This document shows, piece after piece, positions 26,385 to 38,673 of a DNA stretch of 64,000 nucleotides. Both the position numbers and the translations under genes were made by a program. The stretch is from NCBI GenBank assembly GCA_951230915.1, contig OX579639.1, positions 21,576,001-21,640,000 on the forward strand, written 5' to 3'. Source of the stretch: Antitrichia curtipendula (taxonomy: Eukaryota; Streptophyta; Bryopsida; Hypnales; Leucodontaceae). The stretch's first letter is position 1. The number at the start of each line of letters is the position of its first letter. The notes below the pieces were generated by a model. That model was not told the origin of the DNA, did not search any database, and saw nothing but the letters and a program-made list of their open reading frames with translations.

Positions 26385-29300
26385 TTGGCAGCAGAAGCAT
26401 TTGGAAGCCCAGTGGTATTCAATGCGGTAGCGACAACAGTGGTTGCTACTGAACGAAGGAGCGTAGGGGACAGATTGGCGCGTATAGTACGACGAAGACT
26501 ATTCGAAGAACAAGGTCATGCACCTGCGGATGGAGATTTTCAATCTATCAATGGCATAGTTCAACTTCTTGGAGACGAAAGTCAAGTTGTGGGGGTGGGC
26601 GTGGTGGATACAAATTTTGCATGCGGTGATGAACTCCATCGAGAGAAATTACGTCCTTTTGAGATTGCGGTTCGTGTCACACATGCTGTACAAGAAACAT
26701 AATGGGTTGGTGAGTTGGTAGGGAAGACTATGGGAGATTGTGTAGATAAAATTATACAATGGTGTCGTGCTTCCGTTCGTTCTGCACGTCCGTACAAGGT
26801 GAGAACGACGACAACAAATTCGATGGGGGGGCAGAATTCATCGTTTCCTCCAATTTCAGCACCACAGTTTGATTTTCATGACTTAGAAGAGAACCCAAGC
26901 ACTTCCGAATGCACGCCACCAAGTCAAGGTGGAAGAAACACAGAAGAAAGAAGTTCTCCTGTGACGCTAGGCTCTGAAGGTAGCACTCCGGATTTCACAA
27001 GAGTAGAAGGACTACCTGAGCTTATACCAAGGAGGCGGTATTCAATGGCAAATCGAAGGGCAAGGGTGAGAAGTCCACGGGAGAGGGGAGAGTCTGCTAG
27101 TCAGAAAGTTACTCTAGACAGTGTTATGTGTGCGAAGGAAAGGGGAGCATGTAAACGCAATTGTTTGCGTGATGTAGATGCGAAGTATGTATTGGACCAA
27201 CGATATATGGCTTGGGGACAGAAGTACGAAGAACGTGCTACTTGGATAATGCAAATGCTTAATGCCTTTTACACTCGCACGGAGGGTCCTACAAAAGACA
27301 AATACGTGACAAAACTAGATGGTAGGGTCGTGTGCAATGCATGCTACGCCGCTGCGTTGGGTTATTCTCAAAGGCGTTTGAAGCAATTGAAGACAGCACA
27401 TGCTGTATATGGCAGAGTGGCAGCCGTTCATGGAAATAGGTGTCAGCACAAGGAAAGTGCAAAAATGTCTGCAGCTAGGGAAAGCCTCAACGTTTTTTTC
27501 AACGAAGCCGGTTGTCAACAGCCCCATCGATCGATTCGCAGGAAAATGGACAGTACTGTTCTCTCGTTGATTTTGTTGCCAATGAATACCAGTAAGTTGG
27601 ATGTTTTTCAGTATGTGAACGAAGAAGTGAAGAAACTAGTGGACGGGTCGGAGTTGTCAATGTCTTCGTTTCGTCGGCTTTGGCGGAAGGAATTTCCGCA
27701 TGTGCAAATTCCACCTTTTTCCCGGTTTTCGAAGTGTTATCATTGTTGGGAGTATAAGTGTGGGATGGAATCCACGACAAATGCAGTCACAAAGGTGAAG
27801 ATAAAAGAGTTGTACGTGCTGTACATTCGATTTCAAATGGAAGAGAGGCAAGATTATTGGTTGTTCAAGAGGTCCGCGATGATCACTCCGGACTTTTTTA
27901 TGTGTTTGATTGTTGACGGTATGGATCAGAATACGACCATGATACCGAAGATGAGGCAGACCGTGAAGAACATCGAATCTCGGTTTGTGAAGACTCATTT
28001 GTGTGGTGTACTTGTACATGGTATCGGCCTGTATGCGGACGTGTGCATAGATGCTCACCGCAAGCATGATAGCAATCAAGTCGTAACGTCGGTGATGAAC
28101 GTCATATGCGACGTGAAGCGAAGGAAGGGGTCATTGCCACCGACATTGAGGATTCAAGCGGATAACACTACAAGGGAGAACAAGAACGCTTACATGTTTG
28201 CCATGTGTGCTGCACTAGTGGGGCTTGGTTTTTTCAAGGAAGTGCATCTTTGTTTTTTGATAGTGGGCCACATACATGAGGATATCGATCATAGGTTCAG
28301 TGTGATTTCGAACATACTGAAGAGGAGAGACATAGACACTTTGACAGAGATGTTGCAGCTGGTGGAGAAGGGAACGTCGTACACAGAGGCTTTTGTGAGT
28401 GCTCGCAAGCTTGAGCACGTTCGCGACTGGAAGGCATTTATCACACCCCATTTACTACGAGGAGGGGAATCACTGACGGGCATCACATTTCCACATCATA
28501 TGAGGTTTTACGTGGAAAATGGGTTGGTGCGTGTGCAACATAAGCATTTTTGCACTGATGAGTGGGGCCCAGCGAAAGGGCATTTGTGTCTGAACTCATT
28601 GCCTAGCGTAGCAGAGAAACCAGACCTCGCAGAGATGTTTGCAGCTGATCAAAGGGAATTGAAAGCATTGGACAAGTTCATTGCATACAAAAAGAAGATG
28701 ATAGACAGAGGCTTCAACCCGATCAAGAACATGGAAGTGGTGGACATAATAGAACAGTTCAAGGAGTATTTGGAGGAATTTCCACAACGAAATAGAGAAG
28801 GTGTCCGTGTTTTACCATTTTGGCCCAGCGATGTTTTGAACCAGAACAGGGATGATGGAATTGTTCCTGACGTGGAAGGAGGTACAATTCCAAGTGCAGT
28901 TGCTGATGAGGATGGAAATACGACGGAGAGTGCAGTCGTTGACAGGATTATGGCAACAATGCCAAATCCTGAGAGGAGGGGGTATTTCGGACCTCGGAGA
29001 GATAGACCTGTACAAGCAACATCACGAAGAGTAACTGGGGGAAGGATTCGAGGCAGAAAGAATGCAGTTGTACCAGAGGTACGACAAGATACAGAGGAAG
29101 ATCCGTTTCCTCCATTCAATCCAGAGAATGACGTTGTTGTAGGGCAGTACGTAGCCCTTACCGTAGAACTAGCGGAAGTAAGAGGAGGAGTACCTTTTTT
29201 TTAGGGAAGGTGCTCGAATTCGGTCAGGGGACGTGGGCCTCGAAGATGAAGGTCCTGTGGTATTGGCCTACTATGAGACCTGGAGCACATGATGAAGCGG

Positions 29301-29587
29301 ATAGTAACCGAGTGAGGTACACGAACTGTATGGAGTCAACGTGGGAACCGTCTGGTGAGATGTTGGGCTGGACCGAGAAGGAAGCCGCTATATATTTATG
29401 GACGGATGTCCCTCGTCGAGGGAGAAGTGGTCATGTTATAGGTTCCAAGATTACAATGTATGGCGTGAATACAGAGGAGACAGTGATCATTCCAGCAGAG
29501 GCTAAAGCACATCTTCTCGAGTACATGGCAATGCAGATGGAGAACCTAGATGACGAACGTTTGCAGAATGATTTAAATAGGTACTAG
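26385..29587 (+). pseudogene. DUF7869 element protein, one stop and one frameshift
   Basis: The frame runs 26385-29204 with one TAA at 26700-26702. It is followed in the +2 frame by 29210-29587; the break is at an eight-T run (29195-29202), where one extra T would reconnect a natural continuation (VPFF to LGKVLEF). Order: N-terminal block; Cys cluster CAKERGACKRNC; VVCNACYAAALGYSQRRLKQ; Cys cluster CYHCWEYKC; then the DUF7869 core with DGMDQ, QADNTTRENKN and VGHIHEDID; a helical segment; a C-terminal part ending in a WYWP-type small domain. The three acidic motifs are placed like an RNase H-fold active site (inference). An AG upstream of 26388 suggests a spliced 5' exon. Probably the element's transposase or partner; this copy looks disabled. 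Confidence 0.75.
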
Positions 29588-29869
29588 TGAGATATGATAT
29601 TATACAGTGTTGTTCAACATACTTGTAGTTGTAGATATGTAGAAGTACTTGAGTGTGAAGCGTAGACTAATAAGTCTTAAAAGTAGTGTGGAGTGAAAAG
29701 TGTGTAAGGTTTTTATGAAGTAATTATAAAAAATGGAGTGTTTGACAACTTTTCACCAAGCAATTTCTCCTACTAAGAGCAAACGATGTTTGCAATAATC
29801 GCTCCCCCCCACAACATTTGAGATTGTTCATTTTTGATGCCGTACTAGCCAAGTGCAATGTCGCACCCC
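29588..29869. other. Subterminal non-coding region, right end
   Basis: Sequence between the right gene and the right terminus. It contains one extra CCAAGTGCAA motif at 29849-29858, in direct orientation to the one that starts the terminal repeat at 29870, plus a C-run. Confidence 0.5.
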
Positions 29870-29898
29870 CCAAGTGCAAGAATGTCTAATTCGGTGTT
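29870..29898 (-). repeat. Right terminal inverted repeat of giant element
   Basis: Begins CCAAGTGCAAGAATG and ends AATTCGGTGTT. It is the reverse complement of 8415-8443 except for one base. It is followed directly by CCTC (29899-29902). Confidence 0.75.
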
Positions 29899-29902
29899 CC
29901 TC
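29899..29902. repeat. Target-site duplication CCTC, right
   Basis: Identical to 8411-8414, exactly adjacent to the terminal repeat. Confidence 0.6.
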
Positions 29903-30812
29903 GTGCTTTCCACTGGAAGATGAAAAATGTAGTACAAACGGTAGTTCATATAGCTTAGGAGAACAAACCATTTGCAAAATATTCCTCATCTTTTTAAACT
30001 GTTTTAACCGCCTGTGTTAATCATCTGTGCTAATCACCCGTGCTAATCATGTTTTGTACAACCTAGAGATTTTTTTCCCTTATTGTAGGCCTTTCTGTGA
30101 CACCTGCCCATAGAACTTCCCTCTCCCATGATGAGGAAGGATCTAATTAGAGTGATACTGATACTTTATTATTGGGTCCCTATTTTCAGTAGAAGCAATG
30201 GGACTCCACTAGAACTGAATAATGTTATGTAGTTCCTTTTTGTTTCCTTACTACTAGAATCTGGAGGGCACTGATTTAGGATGAATAGATTACCTACAAG
30301 GTCCGAACTCATGACTAACTGCGATTCTAGATTGTGCACCTTCTCTAAAACTTGGCTACGTACCAGAGTTGTGTACATATTTAGGAGAAGATGATACATA
30401 TGTCAGGATATCAAATACCTGATTGATGTTACTTGATTCAATTCAGGTACAGATACTCATCTTGATTAGTGTTTGCTAGAATCACTTTGATTCCACATAC
30501 CAGTACTTTGAGATCTCTTAAAAAAGAAGTGATACCCACACAACTCTGCGTCTGGAGTAGACCTCAGCTTTACAATTGAGCAGCATATTGAACGTATATC
30601 AGGTGTGTACTGTTTTGGGGAAGGGGTCTTGCTTGCCCTTGGGACTGATCGTTGTTACAGTGAGCAATGTCCATTGCAATATGGAAACATCTGTGCCAAA
30701 GTTGATCAGTTCTGTAACGGAGATTTTCAAATCTTGCATTATCTTGGGTGAGGCGATTGCTGTTCTTACACTGCGCAATGTTGCAATGACGCAGAGCCGG
30801 AGATTTTCAAAG
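29903..30812 (+). other. Right remnant of fucosyltransferase intron 1
   Basis: No convincing exon. The open frame at 30576-30815 has no hydrophobic anchor or GT37 similarity and is in a different frame from the catalytic exon. Two acceptors give the same phase at the end of this stretch: AG at 30811-30812 or AG at 30814-30815. Confidence 0.4.
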
Positions 30813-32829
30813 TAGGTGATCCCACACTAGGCGGATTGCTTCTCCCACCCGACGATTACGCCCCTGCACAACAATGCGTGAGCCGATCAGAAGAGCATTT
30901 GATCCGAAACCCTAGTCCTTACCTCCCCTCATCCCACTTGATCAGCAAGCTTCGCAAGTACGAGGACCGTCACCGGAGATGCGCGCCGAAAGCTACCCGA
31001 ATCAGTCAAAACGGCAACAACTCCAGGGAAGAACTCAGCGACTGCCAGTTCGTCATCTGGATCGCCAACAGCGACCTCGGCAACCGCATGATCACCATCA
31101 TCTCCGCCTTCGTGTACGCGCTTCTCACGGACCGTGTACTATTACTTGACCACTCCGACACGGATTTCAACGGGCTCTACTGCGAGCCGTTCCCCGGAAC
31201 CTCATGGCTGTTGCCGGAGAATTACGACTACAATTGGATCAACGACATGACGTGGGAGAATAAGCACAAGCTGGGATCGTATCTGAACTCCTCCACCGGG
31301 ACAACCCGAACCCTAACCATCCCGAACCCTATTCCGAATAATTACATCTTTGTAAACTTGATGCACGATTATGATGAGTTCGACAAGCAATTCTTTTGTA
31401 ATAAGGTGCAGAATCAGTTGTGGAGCGTGCCGCTGCTGTATTGGCGGTCGAATAACTACGCCGTGCCGGGTTTGCATTTCGATCGGGAGTTTCATCGGGA
31501 GCTAGATCTCATGTTTCCGCAGAGAAACACAGTGTTTCATCATATGATTTGGTACCTTTTCAGGCCGTCAAATCTCATGTGGGGATCCATTCTGCAGTTC
31601 CGGCAAGCGTATGTCTCTGGGGCGCATCGGCAGGTGGGGCTTCAGGTTCGCATTCTGGAGTCCAAGGTTACGGCTGGTATCGTTGCGGATCAGGTGCGCA
31701 CTCGTGTGCTTCCTTGGTCAGGGTTTAGGGTTTAAGGTAACTGCACCTAATCGCGATTGTTGATCATAGTTCTTACAATTAGAATGGCTTCACTTTTTAT
31801 GGTCTTTGCTAGCCATTGAAAGACAATTTATCATGTATTATTTGGATACTATAGGCTTGTCAGAGTGCTTGACTCTGACTGCCAAGCTTTCCTCTTTCTT
31901 TCTGTTTTGAGGTCAGTACGATTTTGAGCCCTGGATCCTCATCAGAAATACTGGCCTTCAAAATAGAGTTTTGGGTTTTGTTTCAAAATTGTTTTCTCTT
32001 ACAGAATACAAGTCTTGCCCCTCGACAACCCAGGCTCTATTGTTCAGATAGTGTGCATACTCATAATCATTTTCTAAATTACTGGGTTTCACACTAGTCA
32101 GCTTCATGAAGTTCATTGAGCAGGGAGTTTCATATTTCATTTAGTAGGGGTTCCTTTCGGGATTAGCTACCTTACTGAGAAGAATACTGGAAGTGATACC
32201 CTAGTTCTTCGTCTTAACAATGATTTCTGTCCTCGCAGCTTCTAGAATGCATCTTGGCAAAGAAAGTGCTTCCCAACCAAACCGCCACTCTCGAGGACTC
32301 CCTGTTCAGCCCCAAACGCGGCACAACGGCTGTAATTGTAACCTCCCTGGATACAACTTTCTACAACAAAATCCGCAGATTCTACACTGAGCTTCCAGTC
32401 AAGGGCGAAGATTACATCGCCGTCCACGCCCCAAGCAAGGAGCTGTACCAGCAGTATGGCTTCGACCACGACAAGACGGCATGGACAGACATGTACCTCC
32501 TCTCTCTGAGTGACTCTCTGGTCACCAGCCCCTGGTCTACATTTGGTTATGTTGCCCACGGACTGGCAGGGAGCATCCCTTGGATCCTCACCAAGACGCC
32601 GAATGCCGAGATGGCTCTGGAAACGTTCCAAGCGCAGGGGCATTGCAATCGAGGAGTTTCGCTTGAGCCTTGTTTTCGTGCGCCTCCGGCATTGAACTGT
32701 GAGGGACGTGGAAGTGGACGTGACCCCAACACTATCCTCCCTTTTATCAAACCTTGTGAAGATGTTGTAGGAGGTGTGAAGATCATGCCCAGCTTTGCCA
32801 ATGACAGAACTACAGGAGCAGTGTCTTGA
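30813..32829 (+). CDS. GT37 (xyloglucan-type) fucosyltransferase, catalytic exons
   Basis: Two exons, 30813-31693 and 32239-32829 (GT donor at 31694, CTCGCAG acceptor), frame continuous, TGA at the end. GT37 hallmarks in order: LGGLL, the NPSPYLPSSHLISKLRKYE block, SDLGNRM, YALLTDRVLLLDH, CEPFPGTSWLLP, VFHHMIWYLFRP, QVGLQVR (the HxRRxD-like donor-binding motif I of plant fucosyltransferases) and SPWSTFGYVAHGLAG. The C-terminal Cys-rich tail (SLEPCF...CEGRG...KPCEDVVGG) is also typical. Members transfer L-fucose from GDP-fucose to galactose on xyloglucan or arabinogalactan proteins in the Golgi lumen. The membrane anchor is missing here and probably lies at 7385-7721, across the giant element. 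Substrate cannot be told from sequence. Confidence 0.88.
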
Positions 32830-33002
32830 GAGGAAACTGGAAACCTACAATGCCTGCACTTCAGGTAGGGAACTCACCCCTTTGACTTTCAGGTGTGTTG
32901 AGTGATTTTCGTTTTTAGAGTGGGATGTTTTGTGTGAGGATTATTGAAAGGATTTTAATGTGTAATGTACTAAAATATGTAGTACTTGGATATGGAACAC
33001 AA

Positions 33003-33008
33003 AATAAA
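33003..33008 (+). terminator. Candidate poly(A) signal of fucosyltransferase
   Basis: AATAAA about 175 bp after the stop codon, in an AT-rich 3' region. Confidence 0.35.
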
Positions 33009-33009
33009 C

Positions 33010-36000
33010 AGACTCTTAATTTTGGCCAACCTTAAAATTAGGTTGGAATTATGTCTATGACAGTATGAATGAGCTAACCCTGAAAGGACATTACAAGCCC
33101 CACAGGCATTTTGAAAGTCAAAACCGAAATTTTCACATGAAATGTGCTAAGTTACAGGAAAGTTGCGCTTCGTTATGAGAACTAATACGAAGTGTTTCTT
33201 TTAGTGTCCACGACATGCAGGTGCGACGCAGCTCACTTTTTTGAAACATTTGTTGTGGCATACTAAATTAGAGAATATTTTAAAGCTTTATTTATACTAT
33301 TTTGTGTTTCTCACAAATCATGTGTTCCTTGCACTTGCTTTATGATAGGTGGCTTCTCAACACCCACACTAAGTTAGTTTCGGCAGCAAACGCTTTGGGC
33401 ATACAGGTGCAGGATGGAAATGCATATTGGAAATGGTTGGAAGGTGGACTCGAAGGTTTAGCAAAGGTTTATCGTGTTAAGAGTCCACGCCATAGCCGGC
33501 ACTTGTGAGATGCATGCCCTAAACTCAAAAAATTTAATCCCTGCAGGGGATCTCCGTCATGGTGGAATCATGAAAAGGCTGAACCAGATCAGCAAGAGGC
33601 TTGATATGCTTTCAATGTGCTTCAATGATCTAGCCTTGTGCACATATTAGTAGACCATTCTTGCATACCTTGAAATGGGAGAATGTCGCATTCTTCACCT
33701 TGGATGTGAATAAGAGGTCGTTCTTTATTTCTATCTATGAAAAGATTAGTAGTAATTTTTGGACTAGATAATGCTCAAGAGTTGGGAGGCTCAAGAGCAT
33801 TATGGGACATAATGTCAAGTCTAATAGTTCATGACAGACATCCAAATTTGTACTTTTTGCAAATCTAAGGGAGGGTGTAGAAAGAAGGTTTGCGTGATGA
33901 GTTATAACGCTTTTCTGACTATCCAATGGAATGGTGACAACCTTGCCTTGAAAATCGGACTTAGCATTGTAGTCAAATATCTCTTTCATGAAATGCATGG
34001 ATTAATTGCATCCACATTTTAAGGGTTACTTATATCATTCAATTGAATTCAAGATATATTTGTCATTGTGCATGAAGATTTGACACAATATCAATATTTC
34101 ATCTAATATTATTTGACATTTATTTTTTAATGTTGAACCTATAATTTGGCCTTCAATTTGGTTTCTTTTTCATTTTTCATTTTACTTATAAAATGAAGCT
34201 TATGTAAAGTTTAGTTTCTAATTTATTGTGAGAGGATGAAAAACTTAGAAGATATTTCATTTCATTTCAAAGTTTGGAGGGTAATATTGCATTAGACTAG
34301 TTGATTACATGTAGATCTATATGAATTTTCTTGATCTTTTCTTCCACAAAAATTCAATGGTTGCTAAACAATTTGGAAAAAATTATGACTAATGGTGAAC
34401 ACATGACTTTATCTATAAAAAAGAATAAATATAGATATTTTTGTTCAATTATAGTGGTTAAACAAAGCATTCAAATTGGAACTTATTGAATTTTTGATTG
34501 CATAGATATAAATCTATCCATGTGCCAACATCAATCTTCTAATGTTTGTCTTCTTAGGAAAAACATTAAAAATATAAAGTTTTGCAATTTGTCATTCTTC
34601 TATCACGAAAATTTGAAGGATCTTATTTTTATATTCTTAAAGAGTCCTAGATACATATTTCCTAAAGATATCTCAACAAACTAACATTGGATGAAAAATT
34701 TATTCCTCATCAAGTTCGTTGATTGTTAAGATTTTGCATAAAAGCTCTTAAGATGCCAAGCAACACAATAATGTAATATGACACTCCCTACTAAGTGTTA
34801 GTCAACTATAGAATTTGTTTAGATCAGACTCCAATGCAATTTATTTAGTGACTTCTATTTATATTTTGTGAGGTAGGAGTTCTATCTATGTAGCTACGTT
34901 ATGTGAATTTTTATTGGATTTTGTTTGGTTATGTTGAATATGGTAAGGAATCATCTATAATAAATTGTTGTTGGTTTCTAAGATTTGGGGGGGTTTAGAG
35001 ATGATGAATATCTTAGCTATCCCAAGATAAATAAGAAGTTTATTTGGCAATATAATAATTATTTTTTACTAATTTAAATTGGAAATGAAATTACTAAATA
35101 TAACATTAATCTAGCAATCTTTGTAGAATTTTTAAAATTCTTCTACAAATAGAAGTAGAAAAAATGTAGATAGAACTTTGATTGTCATTAATTTTTTTTT
35201 ACATTTCAAATTTTCACAACATAACTACAGAAAGTAGCTTTTTAAATATATCAATCATCGAAAATGTTCAAAGTATTGAAACTCTATTTACAAAATTAAA
35301 TCCATAGAAATCCTAAAAAGTGGTCAAATTGGCCATTGTGAAAGAAGGACAAGCTAGCCCTACTTTGACAAAGCTAGCATGATGAATAAAACTCTTTCCA
35401 AATCTTGGTGATAAGATTGAGCAAGATTAATTATTTAGATAACAATTCCAACATCCAACTACAATAACAACGCTAATAGTCTTTGATGGAGATGCTTATT
35501 GCTAATCTCTTCTCATATCTTGGGTAGTTTATGTTCTTATATTGGTCAATACCTAGCAATCTATTGCAAGCTTGGTTGATTTTAACCAAAATTCCTAAAT
35601 TTATAGTGTCTTTTCCTATTGGTGGAAAAATTTACCCATTTAGATGAAAAATTGACTCTATTCTGCCATGTAAAAAAACTTTGAAATTAGTTTCGAATAG
35701 ATGGATACTATACTTTATTAAAAATATAAAAATCAAACATTTAAGTTTCTCATTCTACAAATATTTAATGTATATAAGACAATTGACTATTTTTAATTTA
35801 AATAAATAAAATTTGTTGTTCATATTATATTATATTGATAACCTCATAGATTCACCCTATCATTCCAAAATATAAATAATAAAACTAGAAATCATAAGTT
35901 TGGAAAAAATTTGAACTTTGATTTTTCTAAATTGATGAGACATGTACACAAATTAGTGAACACTATCCCTTCCCATTTTCTTAGTGTTCAAAATCTTCTT

Positions 36001-38673
36001 TCACATCTCAATCTTACATCCTATACCAGATCCTATATTAGGCCACATCATATGTTGTCTATTTTTTTGAGAGCCAATTCCACAAACTTGGCTCAATTTT
36101 TTGATGCTTCTTTTGTGTTTTCTTTTACAATAGTGGAAATGAACACATTGATCAAATTACAAATTGCATTATTTAAATTCATTAAAATATCATTCCTCTC
36201 CTTTTCAAGTCCAAGTTTATTTTACACTATTCAAGGTGATCAATGAATGATAAGTTATTCATCCAAAACTCTTAGTCACTACAATAAATGAAGGATGGAG
36301 TCACCATGTTCCTACCAAATATTATATTTCATAAGAAAATCTATATGATCTTTTTCATTCTACATAATAATTATTTTATTAATTATTATTATTCTATATA
36401 ATTATAAATCCTCAAACATTTTTGGAATCTACTTTCAGAATGATCACTACTTGTCCCAGTACTCAATAATAGTGTTTGGAATGTTTTTTCAATTTTACTA
36501 GCTATATTCTTTTAATATGGAAAGTTTTTTCAAGTATCGAGTTTAATTATTTTTTCTATTTTTTTTATTCCAAATAGATATTTTATAGATTTTTTTACTA
36601 GCTCTTTCCAATGTTTTCAATTTGCACGACTTGCCGTAGCAATTACACTCTCCCTAATTTGTATTCAATTTGTCTTCCTATGAAGTGGGTACATTCAAAA
36701 TCACACCGCACCTAAAATCGCCATCATCACTTTGTGTACATCTCCAACATCAATATGTGCATATGTTGAAAAAACAATTTTAGAACATCTACCAAATAAA
36801 ACTTTGATCCTTCATAACTTTTACATACATTATCCACATGTCACATTCTTTGGTGCGTTGGAACCTCCTTTCACTTGCCAACAATATGAAAATTATAATA
36901 TGAATATGAATAAAAAATATGAATATGAATATGAAAATGAAATATGAAAATTTCATCAGTCTAATAATACAAACTACTCACAATAGCAAAAAAAAATGGT
37001 GGTTTGCGAGGTACCACTAGTAGAAAATCTGAAATTTCTGTTGTTTTGGTCGCGTTGATGATCAACAATTTTCTGCTGATTTTGACAAAAATCAAGTGTA
37101 CCTACCTTAAGTAGATGCCACCTGAAAAAGCCAAGGCAATGGACCAACCCAATCGTGTGTTTGGTCAGTTCGTATGTCCAATTTCTAACTGAAATCGCTC
37201 CCATAGACTGAAAAAATATGAAAAGGTCTCATTAAATGTTTTTTTGGAGGTCTGGAGGGTCGTTTCAGGCCTGTTCCCTTGGCAGCAAAAGAACGGATGC
37301 TATCAAAAAAATTCTTATTTGGCAAAAAAAAAAAATCTTAAAATGAAAAAAAAAAGATGAAATTTTTTTTTGAATTTTTTTGAAAAATAATAACGTGGCA
37401 GTCCCTCTGCCACGTCATACAGCTGCTGCGGCGCAATTCCAGACAGTTTTAGAGTCTGGAAACCCTAGAAAACTCGCAGCCCTCCGCAGGGGCTGAAAAA
37501 CATGTAATGTGATTCCATTCTTTAGAAAAATGTGTCCACAATCATTTGTATTTGTTTGCTTGTCACGACATGCAACTGAAGGAGGATATCAATGTCAATA
37601 TGACATCAATGTGACATCAATGTTTTTCAATTTTCAATTTGATAGTAGGTTGAGAAAGGATACCATCACTTACAAAGGCCAAAAAGCCCTTTGTAGCCGG
37701 TTGTCAAAGATTGAAGATTCTTCAAGAAAAGTTTAAAAAAAATTCAAGTGGAGAAGTAATATGGGCATCAGTCATGCAAGTCAAGAAGCATGTACTGCAA
37801 TAGAAGGAAGTTGACATCAATTGCACATGGACTCCTCCATCAGTTGTTTTCACCTTAGTTTGTAATGAATAAATTATCATATTTTGTGTGAACCGAAAAG
37901 ATACCATGCCACCATGCCACCTTAATTGAATATTGTGTTGTCATAAAGTATCATTAGTAGTTGATTATAAACTCATGTGGTATCTTGTGCAAAACACGAG
38001 TTTTTTGTGTTGAGAGCATTGTCATCCATTCACTGCTAAGCTCCCGGCCCGGGGTTTGGACGGGCCAAGCATTGCCACCTATTCATGGGGAAGGGACAAA
38101 AAGAGACTAGACTCGCCAAAAACAATACTTGTAGCACCAATCTGTTGGTCCCGCTAGTTGTTGACTTCATGTACATTAATTGTTGTAATTCTATTAAATA
38201 ATAATATTTTAATATTAATTGGGCCACCAAACAAAATTCCAGACTCTAAAATAGTATCATTCACCCCTATCTGCTAGCTCAATTGGTGCATCAAGTTGTC
38301 AGAAGCGAGAGTGTGGCGGGAATGGGTGGACAGGGAGGCAAGTCTGGGGATAAAAGTTTGTCACAGAGCCCAAGGAGTCCATTTGGCCAGAATGGCTAGT
38401 GATGCTGTGAGAGTTCTTCTTGGAGATGAGTCCCATTTAAGGTAGGAGGCTTGAATGTCAAAGGGGCAATTACAATCGTCCAATAGAAATGTCATGAATA
38501 ATGCAAAGAGTTTCAAAAATGGATCACAGTTCTTTCAATGCACTTTTTGGTTTTTAATCCCTTTGAGTAAAATATACATTCATGTAAGGCTAAAATAAAT
38601 GAAAACATGATGTGGATCATTCTCTTAGAGCCAAAATTATAGAAACTTCCTAAGTTTGAAGTGCTCCATTTAA
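33010..38673. other. AT-rich intergenic DNA
   Basis: No gene is supported. A simple ATATGA-type repeat occurs at about 36889-36945. A short palindrome GTGGCAG-TCCCT-CTGCCAC lies near 37392. A frame at 33302-33508 has even codon use, but no recognised domain or splice partner. Confidence 0.5.

Larger units (their letters stand above)
8415..29898. mobile_element. Giant 21.5-kb terminal-inverted-repeat element
   Basis: Inverted 29-bp termini at 8415-8443 and 29870-29898 match at 28 of 29 positions and are flanked on both sides by CCTC. The element contains two gene blocks, each reading outward to its nearer end: minus strand 9232-13342 (ParB-like/methyltransferase-like protein and a small upstream frame) and plus strand 26385-29587 (DUF7869 protein). 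The ~13-kb middle holds nested MITEs, a 108-bp minisatellite, a hairpin and a CYP97 exon fragment. All long frames carry stops or frameshifts, so this copy is probably not autonomous. It could instead be two related elements that each kept one end, but the matching duplication and the gene orientations favour one element. I cannot name its superfamily with certainty. Confidence 0.65.

Noticed and set aside
8415..29898. Two separate, related elements each with one surviving end
   Set aside because: The CCTC duplication fits exactly at both outer edges and each gene block reads toward its own end. A single element explains this with fewer assumptions, though it is not proven.
30576..30815. Frame read as the first exon of the fucosyltransferase
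   Set aside because: It has no membrane anchor, no GT37 similarity and is out of frame with the catalytic exon; the exon at 7385-7721 fits better in topology and phase.
33302..33508. Small protein gene (68 codons)
   Set aside because: Reasonable amino-acid mix but no recognised domain, no splice partner and no conserved motif.
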